A DNA stretch of 64,000 nt from contig CAXXPL010000009.1 of the NCBI GenBank assembly GCA_963674665.2, positions 1,178,001 to 1,242,000 on the forward strand, read 5' to 3'. A program made the translations under genes and the position numbers. Source of the DNA: G963674665 sp963674665. Lineage in GTDB: Bacteria; Desulfobacterota; Desulfovibrionia; Desulfovibrionales; Desulfovibrionaceae. How positions within the stretch are numbered: position 1 is the stretch's first letter; every line of letters begins with the position of its first letter. The notes beneath the pieces were generated by a model, which did no database searches, was not told the origin of the DNA, and saw only the letters and a program-made list of their open reading frames with translations. This document shows positions 32,829-41,794 of this stretch, one piece after another.

Positions 32829-33377
32829 TTCAGGAACTCCTGGATTGGCTGATCATACAACGTATGTTTGAGGCAGGGAGGGAAAGTGGAGGGCAGGCAA
32901 CCCGGCCGTCTTGAAAAGATCAACAAATCAAGACCCGTGGCTTTCCGTCCCCGTCTCGCGACGGGTTTGGCTTTTGCTGTTTTTGAAAGGCCTATTTAAC
33001 TGCGTTGCTTTCCGCACATAGTTGTTTGCCTTGTGGTTGGCAAGGCCGGGTACATTAACTAATTTTAATTTTTTATTCGATGCGGGTAACTGGCATAGAA
33101 ATTTGACAAATAAGTGCCATAAAATTGTTGGAGAGATTGGTTGGCGTGAAGACGGCAAGATGTGCTCCGTTGTGGTTTTTCGATAGGAACGAAATGTGGG
33201 AGAAACGCAGCTGTACAAGAATGATCCAGCAATAACAGGGCATTGTATAACTCCTCTTGTACAGATAATTTGCCCCACAGAATTGCGTCGGTTTGGTCAC
33301 GGACAGGAAACATCCGCCGAAGCGCTCACGAGTGCCTCGGCCTCGCACCTGACGCGCGTTGGGCGCACATTCCCCTG
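32829..33377. other. Intergenic region
   Basis: About 550 bases upstream of the TPR gene and downstream of the stress-protein cluster. It contains a plus-strand hairpin at about 32956-32977 (CCCGTCTCGCGACGGG, followed by TTTGGCTTTT) and an AT-rich part near 33060-33180. No gene is supported. Confidence 0.35.
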
Positions 33378-34250
33378 TCAGTGACACAGCCAGAGGGCCG
33401 CGCCCTTGACCTGCCGGAACAGGGTGGAGGACACCGAGCCCATGAACAGGTTGTGCATGAGTCCGTGATCCTCTCCCTTTCGTCCCGCGGCCACCACGGC
33501 GTAGTTGCCGCTGCTAACCACCCGCAGGATGGCCTTGGCCGGGGAGTAGCTTTCCACGATGCGGGAATGCACCCGCTCCAGAGGGAAGCCGTTTTCAGCC
33601 ATCAGTTCCCTGCTCTTGGCGAAGATCTCCTCCGCGAACATGCGGTCTTCCGAGTTTGGGTCGTAGACGTTGAGCAGGGTGACCTCGTGCTCTGGTTCGT
33701 CTTCAAGGACAAATCCCACGTGGTCTATCATCCTGTCCGACTGCTCAGAATCGTCCACGCAGGCCAGCACGTGCCTGCGCCCCTGCACGGGTTCACGACA
33801 TATCCAGATGGGCGCGGTGCCCTTGAGCGCGAGGAGATCCCTGCTCACGCTGCACTGCACGAACTCCTCCAGCCTGCCCAACCCCCTTCTGCCAAGAACG
33901 ATGGCGTCATAGAGCCCGCGCTCCACCTCGTTGAGGATGTCGTAGGCGGTGGACTGGTTGTGCAGCCCGAGCTTGAGGTGCAGGTTGTCCTCGTTGAAGC
34001 CAAGACCGGCGAGGAAATCACGGGCCTGGTTCAGGATGACTTGTCCCTTTTGGGCGCGCCGCTCCTCGGTCTTGGTCATCTCGAGGCGTTCCGCGTAACT
34101 GGGCATGGAGTTGCGCAGCATTTGGGTGGCAATGGAGTAGTAGATGGTGACCTCCACATCCTCCTTGTTGCGCATGAAGTCGGCGAGGAAGCGGGCACCC
34201 CAGAAGAACGTCTTGTCGTCGCTCACCGAAAGCAGGAAGTGCTTGTTCAT
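33378..34250 (-). CDS. Tandem-domain universal stress protein
   Basis: A 290-residue protein made of two UspA folds. Domain 1 (about 1-150) starts KHFLLSVSDDKTFFWGARFLADF and ends in AIVLGRRGLGRLEEFVQCSVSRDLL (in parts); domain 2 (about 160-290) starts RRHVLACVDDSEQSDRMI and contains VVAAGRKGEDHGLMHNLFMGSVSSTL, the G-x2-G-x9-G-S ATP-binding motif. Both domains could bind ATP. It is the last of three clustered genes with a single-domain Usp and a kinase-like protein, all on the minus strand. Confidence 0.88.
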   Translation of the reverse strand: MNKHFLLSVSDDKTFFWGARFLADFMRNKEDVEVTIYYSIATQMLRNSMPSYAERLEMTKTEERRAQKGQVILNQARDFLAGLGFNEDNLHLKLGLHNQSTAYDILNEVERGLYDAIVLGRRGLGRLEEFVQCSVSRDLLALKGTAPIWICREPVQGRRHVLACVDDSEQSDRMIDHVGFVLEDEPEHEVTLLNVYDPNSEDRMFAEEIFAKSRELMAENGFPLERVHSRIVESYSPAKAILRVVSSGNYAVVAAGRKGEDHGLMHNLFMGSVSSTLFRQVKGAALWLCH

Positions 34251-34280
34251 GGCGATTTTTCTCCGTGGTCGCGGGCGTGC

Positions 34281-34775
34281 TCAGGATACCACCCAGATCG
34301 TACAGCCATGGGCGTGGTGCAGTATCTTGGTTGAGACGCTGCCGAAGAGGAACTCCTCGGCTTTGGACACGCCTCGTCTGCCCACCACCACCGTGCCGTA
34401 CCCCTCTTCCTGGAGCACCGACAGGATCTCATGGGCTATGCTGGTGCCCCTGCTGCATCGGAGGCGCTCTCCATTGGGCAGGGGAGACTTGCAGCATACC
34501 ACGTAACGCCGATCGATGATGTCCTCGGGTATACCCTTTTCCACGAGCATGTCCCTGGCCCGGATCAGAAAGGCTTCCATTTCGCTACGCACCTCGGTGC
34601 ACTTGGATTTCCATGACTTGTCGTCAACGAACAGGTCACGGTCAGGGAAACGTTCGATATGCAGCAGCATGATGCTCACCGCGGAGGTGTTGCACAACAT
34701 GTCGCCCACGTAGTTGATGGCGCGAATGGAATTTTCCGATCCGTCCACAGCGATGAGTAGTTTGTTGCAGTTCAT
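34281..34775 (-). CDS. Universal stress protein, single domain
   Basis: A 164-residue UspA-fold protein: KLLIAVDGSENSIRAINYVGDML at the start and TVVVGRRGVSKAEEFLFGSVSTKIL with the G-x2-G-x9-G-S/T-type ATP-binding motif. An insert of about 20 residues with CC and C (VVCCKSPLPNGERLRCSRG) is not typical for UspA. ATG 34775 is preceded by GGTGGG. It lies 30 bases upstream of the tandem Usp and 45 bases downstream of the kinase-like gene. Confidence 0.85.
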   Translation of the reverse strand: MNCNKLLIAVDGSENSIRAINYVGDMLCNTSAVSIMLLHIERFPDRDLFVDDKSWKSKCTEVRSEMEAFLIRARDMLVEKGIPEDIIDRRYVVCCKSPLPNGERLRCSRGTSIAHEILSVLQEEGYGTVVVGRRGVSKAEEFLFGSVSTKILHHAHGCTIWVVS

Positions 34776-34820
34776 GATCCCCACCTGTTGTTTTCGCTGT
34801 TCCGCGCGTGGCGCCTCTGC

Positions 34821-35777
34821 TCAGCGCCCGAGCTCGGGCAGGCAGCCCTTCAGATCCTCCAAAAGTTCCTCGGTGTTGTCGTAGAAAATATAGGTTCCGG
34901 CAGAAAAATGCAGCAGCACGTTGTTCAGCTCCCCGGGAATGTATGGGAATAGCTTGCGGATGTTCGCGAGCCTGTTGGCGAACATCAGGGAGAAGTCGTC
35001 GTGGGTGAGGGTTTGCAAGACGTCCTCCTCGTGCTCCTGCATCGAGCTGATGGTGTGCTCGCCCTTGCCGGTGATGAAGAGCAGGATGTTACCCAGGCCG
35101 AAGAGGTCCAGGCCGAAGGGGTTTTCGTGAAAATCAAAGGCGTAGTCAAAGTCTATCCAGCGGTATGCGCCGCTGCCATACTCCACCCAGAGATGATCCC
35201 GGCGGATGTCTCCGTGCTTTTCCCATTGGGAGTGCAGGAACATGATGGCCTCGACCGCACCCACGAATCTTTCGAAGATGGCGGGATATTCGGTATGAAA
35301 ATAAGTCTCATGGTCCATGGGCATGTCCTCCACCGCCACGTCCAGGCGTTTGCCGTGGATCACGTCCAGCACGCGGACCACGTTGCGCTTTTCGTCGAAG
35401 ATGGAGAAACCCTGCATGAAGCGCATGTCCCCACGCACAAGGTTGAGGATGCGGGCCTCCTTTTCCGGGCTTCTGTGGCAGCGCAGTTCGTAGTCCCCGA
35501 TTTTGAGCGGGAAGTCCTCGTAGAACACGAGCTTGAGGATCTTGCGCTCCCCTGTCTCCAGATGCTGGCAGCGTTTCACCCAGTACTTGGGGTCCTCGAG
35601 CCCGAACCGTCTTTCGGCCTCGTTGCGCAGAACCAGGTAATGTCTGTCTTCCAGGGCGATGACATCGCCGTAGTCGATATTCATGAATTCGGAAGTGTCG
35701 GTGTGGATCTTCCGGCAGTACCTGAGGGGGAAGTTGGGGGCGTAGTGAGCGACGAGTTCCCGGATGTCGGCTGTCAT
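34821..35777 (-). CDS. Protein-kinase-fold protein
   Basis: A 318-residue soluble protein with hallmarks of the eukaryotic-like or aminoglycoside kinase fold. KRCQHLETGERKILKLVFYED carries a likely ATP-binding Lys, HGDIRRDHLWVE is the catalytic-loop HGD motif, and WIDFDYAFDF stands for the metal-binding DFG-like Asp. The following NPFGLDLFGLGNILLFI matches the helix after the activation segment. It has no membrane segment. Its place ahead of two Usp genes suggests that it could phosphorylate or be regulated with them, which is inference. It is adjacent to a decayed transposase-like gene upstream. Confidence 0.75.
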   Translation of the reverse strand: MTADIRELVAHYAPNFPLRYCRKIHTDTSEFMNIDYGDVIALEDRHYLVLRNEAERRFGLEDPKYWVKRCQHLETGERKILKLVFYEDFPLKIGDYELRCHRSPEKEARILNLVRGDMRFMQGFSIFDEKRNVVRVLDVIHGKRLDVAVEDMPMDHETYFHTEYPAIFERFVGAVEAIMFLHSQWEKHGDIRRDHLWVEYGSGAYRWIDFDYAFDFHENPFGLDLFGLGNILLFITGKGEHTISSMQEHEEDVLQTLTHDDFSLMFANRLANIRKLFPYIPGELNNVLLHFSAGTYIFYDNTEELLEDLKGCLPELGR

Positions 35778-36562
35778 GGATACACCTCCTTCATGTACTG
35801 TATATAATGCAGTGCCGAAAGGGTGTACAGAAGTTGATGTAAATGAGTAAGATAATTAAATTGGAGTGATATGAAATTTCTTTCGGAAGATTGTGAATAA
35901 TGGGCCGAGGCGGGATGTAAGATTCTGGCACACGTCCATGCACGGGAAGGAGGGGGCTCAGGCACCACATTGTACCAAGTGCCGGAGTTTGGATGGCCGG
36001 GGTGAGGCTCACATGGTTCCGTTTTTTCGGATTTGGTGCCGAAAAAGGGATTGCGACAGCCATGCCGGTGCAGCATGCTGTACACAGAGGAAAGTTCGAC
36101 CTTGCGCCCCAGTTTGTCCTGCAGTGACCTGTGGATTTCACATACAGCCAGAAATCCCTGTTTTTGCGCCCGTTCAAAGAAAGGGGGAAGGAAGGCCGCT
36201 TCGGCTTTGAAATCCATGTTTCGCCGCCGCCTTCCGCCTTTTCCATTTCTCTCGCGCAAGGCCGGGCGGCCTGTACGCAGATAGTTGTCACGGGACTGCG
36301 TGACTCAGCGGATCGACCTTCCCAGGGCAAATGCCGTTTCCTCGATGGAAAGCCCCAGCTCCAGCGGGAAAAGCACGGCCTGCGGCTCTCTGAGTTCGTC
36401 AATGTTTCGCGTAGCGGAGAGTTCCTCCCTGACCTTGCACACCACATCATGAACTTTTGGTTCCTTCGCCAATTCGATTCCCCGTTTCGCCTGTTCTGAA
36501 CACTTGCCCAAACAAATGCTAAGTGGTTCAAGGTGTTGTGATGATACGACAGTGTACGGCAT
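35774..36562 (-). pseudogene. IS630-type winged-helix protein, copy 1, interrupted
   Basis: This copy is recognisable by alignment to the intact one at 37013-37492: HDVVCKVREELSATRNIDELRE matches HDVVEKVKEELSRVRSADELRE, and AQKQGFLAVCEIHRSLQDKLGRK matches AEKQGFLTVCEIHLALQEHLGRE (in parts). At 36305-36307 a TGA replaces the Trp codon of SIRWVTQ, and the same frame continues beyond. Similarity ends near 36050 after HRHGC; the remaining frame to 35774 is probably not original. It is the N-terminal helix-turn-helix portion of an IS630-like transposase; no DDE catalytic part follows. Confidence 0.7.
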
Positions 36563-37012
36563 GCAAATACATGCTTGTCAGATAATGATATTCAAAATCA
36601 TTAAAGAGGGCTCTAAGAGAAACCAAGGAAAAAGTCTCGTGTTTTCAGAGCGCCTGCCTGAAATAATCGTTTCCAGGGATATGGACAATGGGGCAAAGCC
36701 AGGAAAGGGACAAAAAGACGGGGAGGGGGAAATTTGAATCAGGAATAAAAAGGGGCGCAACAATGGAGGCTACTTGATGCACCCATTACTATTCGCTGGC
36801 CCCCATCCGTTCGACCGTGTCCACTTCCGTGATGGAGCCGGGGGAATGGCGGTGAGGGATTTATCCCTGGAATGTAGGGTGGTGTTCGATTGTGATCGTC
36901 CTTGGCATGATACGGGGTACTTGGATTCCAATTCAAAAATTCTGTAATTTTCGGGAGGCTGCGGAAATGCCCTTGTCAGCGGGTTCCAGGGCGCCATGCG
37001 GAGGCGTCCGAA
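36563..37012. other. Region between two winged-helix copies
   Basis: About 450 bases with no supported gene. A downstream DDE transposase ORF was looked for after copy 2 and not found; short frames are present but resemble nothing. No terminal inverted repeats of an insertion sequence were identified. Confidence 0.4.
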
Positions 37013-37492
37013 TCACCTGGCGAAGCTTTTGTTTTTCGGGCTGCTGTGGATCCTCTCGCGCCAACCATGGCGGTTCAGCAGGTTGTATACCGAGGAAAGC
37101 GGGATCTCTCTGCCCAGATGCTCCTGAAGTGCCAGGTGAATTTCGCATACGGTCAAAAATCCCTGTTTTTCAGCCTGTTCAAAAAACGGTGTAAGAAAGT
37201 CGATTTCATCCTCTATCGTGAGATTTTGCCGCCGCCTGCCTCCCTTTCCGGGCCTGATCGGCATGACGGCTTTTTGCTCCTGAAGATAGTTGTTTCGGAC
37301 CTGGGTCACCCAACGTATCGATCTGCCCAGAGCAGAGGCGGTCTCTTCGATTGTGAGCCCTGGTTCCAGGGGAAGCAGAACCGCCTGCAACTCTCTGAGT
37401 TCATCCGCGCTACGCACCCTGGAAAGCTCCTCCTTCACCTTTTCCACTACATCATGTCCTTTGGGTTTTCTTGCCAAGATAGTATCCACCAT
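37013..37492 (-). CDS. IS630-type winged-helix protein, copy 2 (no DDE partner)
   Basis: A 159-residue basic protein: two helix-turn-helix units, first LPLEPGLTIEETASALGRSIRWVTQVRNNYL (in parts) and then a winged-helix segment FLTVCEIHLALQEHLGREIPLSSVYNLLNRHGW. Between them is a basic linker RPGKGGRRRQN. This matches the N-terminal DNA-binding part of IS630-family transposases. The protein ends 15 residues after HRHGW-like NRHGW, and the DDE domain normally encoded in the next frame is missing. It might be a remnant or a domesticated DNA-binding protein. Its start has no strong ribosome binding site. Confidence 0.7.
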   Translation of the reverse strand: MVDTILARKPKGHDVVEKVKEELSRVRSADELRELQAVLLPLEPGLTIEETASALGRSIRWVTQVRNNYLQEQKAVMPIRPGKGGRRRQNLTIEDEIDFLTPFFEQAEKQGFLTVCEIHLALQEHLGREIPLSSVYNLLNRHGWRERIHSSPKNKSFAR

Positions 37493-37545
37493 GTCGTTGG
37501 TAGGGTATTTCTGAAATAGAAAGCTACTAAATACAGAGCCTTATG

Positions 37546-37574
37546 TTGACACCATTGTTTAAAGGCAATATACA
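37546..37574 (+). promoter_or_regulatory. Promoter of the nickel-accessory-like locus
   Basis: TTGACA (37546-37551), 17 bases, TATACA (37569-37574). A TCATT-GAG-AATGA palindrome at 37581-37593 overlaps the expected transcript start and could be an operator. The promoter is intact although both downstream genes are frameshifted. Confidence 0.65.
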
Positions 37575-37620
37575 CTCTCGTCATTGAGAATGAATGTCAA
37601 AATCATATGGAGGGTTTGTA

Positions 37621-38347
37621 ATGAAATTTGGAAAAATTGTCCCCCTAGCAACCGTACTGGACGTTTCTTTTGGTAGCCGGTGTCGCGCATGCGCACGATA
37701 TGTGGCTTGAGAAGAGCGGCGACAAGGTCAACCTGATGTATGGGCACCCGGGGAGTGTGGACCCCTATTCCTTGTCGCGGATCACCGCCATGACCGGGAT
37801 AACCGGGAACAATTGGCGGGTGCCGCTCACGCCCGCGGAGCACAAGGGCACGGCATACGCCTACCTCAACGACAGCTTCGCGCTGCTGACCGTCGAGTTC
37901 GACAACAAGTATTGGTACAACACCGAGGAGGACGGCTGGCGCAACTTCATGGATCCAAGGGAAGTCAGGGGTACCATTATCGACGAAGGCCGCTCCTACA
38001 AGCTTTCCAAGAACATTGTGTCCTGGTGCCCGTTCATGGACAAACCCATTGGGCAGCGGGCTGAAATCGTGCCTCTCAAGGATCCCACCACCCTCAAGGA
38101 GGGGGATATTCTGCCAGTCATGATGTTTTTCGAGGGAAAGCCCATGCCCGCCGAAGGAGGCCGTATCTCCACCAACTCCGACATCCGCGTGGAACATCCG
38201 GAACTGGTGGCGTATACTGGAAGCGAGCCTGTAAAGATCAAAATAGGCCCTGCCGGCCGGCAGATCATCATCGGCAAGTATGAGAAGAAGTTGGACGAGA
38301 CAAGAAGAGTCTGGTTCGCCTTTTCGCTTACCTTTACCACAAAGTAG
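37621..38347 (+). pseudogene. DUF4198 periplasmic protein (NikK-like), frameshifted in signal peptide
   Basis: ATG 37621 has GGAGGG six bases upstream and starts MKFGKIVPLATVL, but this frame ends in a stop at about 37710. The remaining signal peptide and the mature protein (LLVAGVAHAHDMWLEKSGD to the end, 215 residues) are in the next frame. Removing one G at 37659/37660 restores a normal leader. The mature part starts with AHAHDMWL, a His-rich N-terminus typical of DUF4198, and ends FAFSLTFTTK. DUF4198 proteins such as NikK accompany nickel or cobalt ECF importers in Desulfovibrio. No importer gene is near. A sequencing error is an alternative explanation. Confidence 0.75.
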
Positions 38348-38412
38348 CAACTCAGCCGAGCCCGTGCGTATGCTTGTGAATACGCACGGGCTCGCTTATT
38401 CTGGAGGACACT

Positions 38413-38742
38413 ATGGCGTTTGATTAGGTACATGCTGTTTCTGGCGGCACTTATGGTTATGGCGATGGGAACGGCCGCCGTGTATGCCCACTCGCCCATA
38501 TGCTCCTGCATGGATAATGGGGACGGAACCGTTACTTGCGAGGGGGCCTTCTCGGACGGCTCTTCCGCGTCCGGAGTGAGGATTTTTGTCCGGGAATCCC
38601 ATGGATACCCACCATAGCCCGCGGTAAAATGGACGAACACAGCGAGTTCACGTTTAAAAAGCCCACAGGTCAGTATACCGTCATTTTCGATGGCGGCCCC
38701 GGGCACCAGGTCGAGATCGGAGGCGACTCTATAGTGGAGTGA
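38413..38742 (+). pseudogene. Small secreted NikL-like protein, frameshifted
   Basis: GGAGG precedes ATG 38413 (ATG GCG TTT GAT TAG), which hits a stop at once. Removing one T from the run at 38419-38421 joins it to the frame of LIRYMLFLAALMVMAMG, a signal peptide ending AVYA, and HSPICSCMDNGDGTVTCEG (in parts). This frame stops after HGYPP; the rest (ARGKMDEHSEFTFKKP to GGDSIVE) lies in the next frame, needing one base more near 38608-38612. The combined product would be about 108 residues with a CSC pair and a carboxypeptidase-regulatory-like beta domain. It follows the DUF4198 gene, as nikL follows nikK-type genes; the name is a cautious inference. Confidence 0.65.
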
Positions 38743-38880
38743 TGCGCGTCCGGCCCGATGCAATCAATGGCCCCCGACAAACTTGGAGGGGGTCTGTGCC
38801 AGTTGGGTCGGGACAGCCGGAAGATAAGGCCGTGGCAGGAGGAAGGATCGAAAATGCGGGGCACGGGCGCGCCCGGAAGG

Positions 38881-38907
38881 AAAAAAAGGGGCGCCTTGTG
38901 GGCGCCC
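38881..38907 (-). terminator. Intrinsic terminator after the DUF2059 gene
   Basis: On the minus strand GGGGCGCC and GGCGCCCC form an 8-bp stem with a five-base loop, followed by TTTTTT. It is 15 bases past the DUF2059 stop. Confidence 0.8.
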
Positions 38908-38921
38908 CCTTGGGTGGATGA

Positions 38922-39497
38922 CTATTCCTTTTTGGCTGGCTCTTCAGCCTTTTCATTCTTGGCGTCAGCCGGAGTTTTCTTCTTCTCTTCCTTGGCCTTG
39001 GCGTCGGCGGCGGCCTTTTCCTGGGCCTCCTTCTCGGCCACGTAGGCCTCCAGCACGGTCTTGAAGGCGCGCTGGGCCTCCATCTGCACGGCGGTGTTCA
39101 CGTCCGTGATGTAGGCGGGATACTTTTTGGTGATGGACTTGCCCAGGTCGGAGCCATAGAACTCGGCCAGGGCGTCGAGCTCCTCGGTGGTGAAGTGCTT
39201 GGCGATGGCGTCGCGGAGGATGGTCTTCACCTCGTCGTAACGGATCTCCGCGGCCAGGCGGTCAACGATGATCTTTGAATCCTGCTGGGGCAGGCGCTCG
39301 CGCAGAGCCTGAAAGGTGCCCTCGAAGAGCTCCTTGGCATCCAGGGTCTCGAGATAACGATCCGCGGCTGCGGCTTTCTCCTTGTCGATCTCCGCGGCGG
39401 CCTGCTTGTTGTCTGCCGGGGCGTCGTTGGCGGCGATGGCGGCTTGGCAGGTCAGCAGGAGAAAAGCCAGGATCAGGGCGGAACAGGTAAATTTCAT
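38922..39497 (-). CDS. Secreted DUF2059 protein
   Basis: A 191-residue protein with signal peptide MKFTCSALILAFLLLTCQA (cut after AIA near 22). The middle (about 45-150) matches the DUF2059 helical domain: LFEGTFQALRERLPQQDSKI, KHFTTEELDALAEFYGSDLGKSITKKYPAY (in parts). The last 50 residues are Ala/Glu/Lys-rich and low in complexity (KEAQEKAAADAKAKEEKKK). Function is unknown. GGAGGATTC lies ahead of ATG 39497; the long upstream frame is an artefact. A good terminator follows. Confidence 0.8.
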   Translation of the reverse strand: MKFTCSALILAFLLLTCQAAIAANDAPADNKQAAAEIDKEKAAAADRYLETLDAKELFEGTFQALRERLPQQDSKIIVDRLAAEIRYDEVKTILRDAIAKHFTTEELDALAEFYGSDLGKSITKKYPAYITDVNTAVQMEAQRAFKTVLEAYVAEKEAQEKAAADAKAKEEKKKTPADAKNEKAEEPAKKE

Positions 39498-39648
39498 AGA
39501 AAGAATCCTCCGGTATGGGATATTGAGTGGCCGCCAAGGGTGGGAACGTGCGGCCAGTAAGAGGTGAATGCGCAGGAATCCGTGCCATCGGAGTGTGCAA
39601 AACGTTCCTTGCGCCGGAAGCGTGCGGCCTTTCAATGGCCGGTACGCT

Positions 39649-40446
39649 CTAGAGCCTTTTTTGTGCGAAGTGGAGCATTTTCTGGGCCTCCTTGAAGCCG
39701 GGGTCCAGTTGCAATGCCCTGGCGGCCATCTCTGCGACCTTATCCCAGCGCTGCCAGTCCACGTAGAGCCTGCCGATGTTGAAGTACAGGTTGGCATCGT
39801 CGTGGATGATGTCCAGGGCCTTGAAATAATATTTTTCCGCGGTCTCGAAGAGTCCCATCTTGCGCAGGGCGATGCCGATGCGGTTGTAGAGGTGCAGGGA
39901 GTCGGGAGAGTCTTCGAGAGCCTGGGAAAGATACGTATATGCGTCCTCGTACTGCTGCGCCTTGAGGAACATGTCGCCGATCTCGGCCTTAAGATCAGAG
40001 TCCTCCGGGAACTCCTTGACCAGTGCGGAGAACAGCTCCCGGGCCTCGCCGAACCGCTTCTCGTCAATCAGCCCCTGGCCTTTGGCCAGTTCGGCCGCGC
40101 GTCGGCGTTCCAGTTCCTCGAGCTGCTTCTTGGCGTCGCCCACGGCCGAATTCTGCAACTCCTCGAGGCAATCGCGCAGGAGGAATAACAGTTCCTTTTC
40201 CTTGCCGGGCTGATAGGTGAGCTTCAGGGGAATGAGGGCGCGGAACCCCCGGTGGGAGTCGAGCAGATACACGGCATCCGACAGCATCTGGACGAACTCT
40301 TCCTTCTCCTGCTTCATCAGGGGGCTGCGGAGAATGGCGAGCAATGCGTCATACAAGGACTGAACGGCCGGGATGTACTTCTCCTGTTTGAGAAACGTCC
40401 TAACCTTTGTAATCTGGCTCCTGGCCTTGGTGAGTTCCCTGGACAT
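39649..40446 (-). CDS. TPR-repeat protein
   Basis: A 265-residue soluble protein. Residues 1-110 are helical with a CLEELQ-type segment, and 115-265 carry TPR motifs: RFGEARELFSALVKEFPEDS, QQYEDAYTYLSQALEDSPDS, GLFETAEKYYFKALDIIHDD and QRWDKVAEMAARALQLDPGF. In overall organisation (helical or unique N-terminus, C-terminal TPRs) it parallels 32052-32828. Partners are unknown. It lies downstream of carA on the same strand with 155 bases between. Confidence 0.8.
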   Translation of the reverse strand: MSRELTKARSQITKVRTFLKQEKYIPAVQSLYDALLAILRSPLMKQEKEEFVQMLSDAVYLLDSHRGFRALIPLKLTYQPGKEKELLFLLRDCLEELQNSAVGDAKKQLEELERRRAAELAKGQGLIDEKRFGEARELFSALVKEFPEDSDLKAEIGDMFLKAQQYEDAYTYLSQALEDSPDSLHLYNRIGIALRKMGLFETAEKYYFKALDIIHDDANLYFNIGRLYVDWQRWDKVAEMAARALQLDPGFKEAQKMLHFAQKRL

Positions 40447-40601
40447 CGTTGTATATCGCCTCTGGTATGGTGTTCCGTAAAAGACGCGTCGCTCCCGCCT
40501 GCGCGCCTGACAACATCGATCTTGTTGCCATTGCCATATACGACCAAGGAGCGCAACTCCGGCAGGGAATTACTTTTCCAGAGAGGAAGGCGGAAAAGGG
40601 A

Positions 40602-41732
40602 TCAGACGCCGGCCGCCTCCCTGATCATGTTACGGAAGCGGGTGAAGAAATATCTGCTGTCGTGCGGCCCGGGGCAGGCTTCCGGGTGGTACTGGATTGC
40701 GATGATCGGCTTCTTCTTGTGAGCGAATCCTTCCAGCGTATTGTCATTGAGGTTCCTGTGCGTGATGCGCACGTCGTCCAGGCTCTCAACGTCCACGCAG
40801 AATCCGTGGTTCTGGGAGGAAATCTCGATGTGCCCGTTCTCCAGGTCCAGCACCGGGTGGTTGCAGCCATGATGCCCGAACTTGAGCTTGAAGGTGTCGG
40901 CGCCCAGTGCGCGCCCCAGCAGTTGGTGCCCCAGGCAGATGCCCGCAATGGGGTAGCTGTCGGTGAGCTTGCGCACGGTGTCCACCACGTGGGGCAGGGC
41001 GGCGGGGTCGCCGGGGCCCGGTGACAGGAACACCGCGTGGGGTGCCAGAGCGTCGATCTGTTCCTTGGTGTAGCTGGAGGGCACCATGAGGAGGTCCAGG
41101 TCGTAGCTGCTCAGCAGGCGCAGGATGTTCCACTTCACGCCGCAGTCCACGAGCACGACCCTGGGACCGGGGCCGGGCCAGTCATAGCCGCCATCCGGCT
41201 TGATCACGGCCTCCTGGATTGTCTTGTCGATCCAGATGTAGGGCTTCTCCGGAGTCACGGTGTCGGCCAGGTTCAGCCCCTCCATGGTGGGGAGATCCTG
41301 AGCGCGGCGCGCCAGCTTGCCCGGATCCAGCTCCTCGGTGGAGATGATTCCGCGCTTGGCACCGTGCAGCCGAAGATGCCTGGTGAGGGCGCGGGTGTCG
41401 ATGCCCTCGATGCCCATGACGTTCTGGGAGATCAGGTAGTCGGGCAGGGACATGGTGCTGCGCCAGTTCGAAGGGATCTTGCAGCACTCCTTGACGATGA
41501 AGGAGGCAACGCGGATCTTCGAGGATTCCACATCCTCTGGGTTGACGCCGTAGTTGCCGATGAGCGGGTAGGTCATGCTGACCATCTGCCCCGTGTAGGA
41601 GGGGTCGGTGAGCACTTCCTGATACCCGGTCATGCCGGTATTGAAAATTACCTCCCCGCTGCTTTCGCCGGGGCCGGTGAATGATTCTCCGCTAAAGGTC
41701 AGCCCGTCTTCCAGGGCGAGAATTGCGCGCAT
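40602..41732 (-). CDS. carA: Carbamoyl phosphate synthase small subunit
   Basis: A 376-residue glutaminase subunit. The N-terminal domain includes ALEDGLTFSGESFTG and IFNTGMTGYQEVLTDPSYTGQ; the C-terminal class I glutamine amidotransferase domain has the nucleophile Cys in GICLGHQLLGRALG and the catalytic His/Glu in IQYHPEACPGPHDS. It supplies ammonia to CarB for carbamoyl phosphate in arginine and pyrimidine synthesis. carB is not in the window. Length is typical. No arginine or pyrimidine attenuator was recognised upstream. Confidence 0.96.
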   Translation of the reverse strand: MRAILALEDGLTFSGESFTGPGESSGEVIFNTGMTGYQEVLTDPSYTGQMVSMTYPLIGNYGVNPEDVESSKIRVASFIVKECCKIPSNWRSTMSLPDYLISQNVMGIEGIDTRALTRHLRLHGAKRGIISTEELDPGKLARRAQDLPTMEGLNLADTVTPEKPYIWIDKTIQEAVIKPDGGYDWPGPGPRVVLVDCGVKWNILRLLSSYDLDLLMVPSSYTKEQIDALAPHAVFLSPGPGDPAALPHVVDTVRKLTDSYPIAGICLGHQLLGRALGADTFKLKFGHHGCNHPVLDLENGHIEISSQNHGFCVDVESLDDVRITHRNLNDNTLEGFAHKKKPIIAIQYHPEACPGPHDSRYFFTRFRNMIREAAGV

Positions 41733-41772
41733 CGTGATGATTACCTCTTAGTGCCGCTTAATGGCGAATGGC

Positions 41773-41794
41773 GGGAAACCTCTGCGGGTTTCCC
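41773..41794. terminator. Hairpin between EamA gene and carA
   Basis: GGGAAACC, TCTGC, GGGTTTCCC: an 8-bp stem of the same sequence family as the other gene-end palindromes. It follows the EamA gene and precedes carA, both on the minus strand. Confidence 0.55.

Noticed and set aside
36299..36310. In-frame TGA as selenocysteine in winged-helix copy 1
   Set aside because: The aligned residue in copy 2 is Trp (TGG), a one-base change, and DNA-binding proteins of this type have no use for selenocysteine.
37581..37593. TCATT-GAG-AATGA as a Fur or NikR box
   Set aside because: The palindrome is short and does not match a full consensus for either regulator, so it is noted only as a possible operator.
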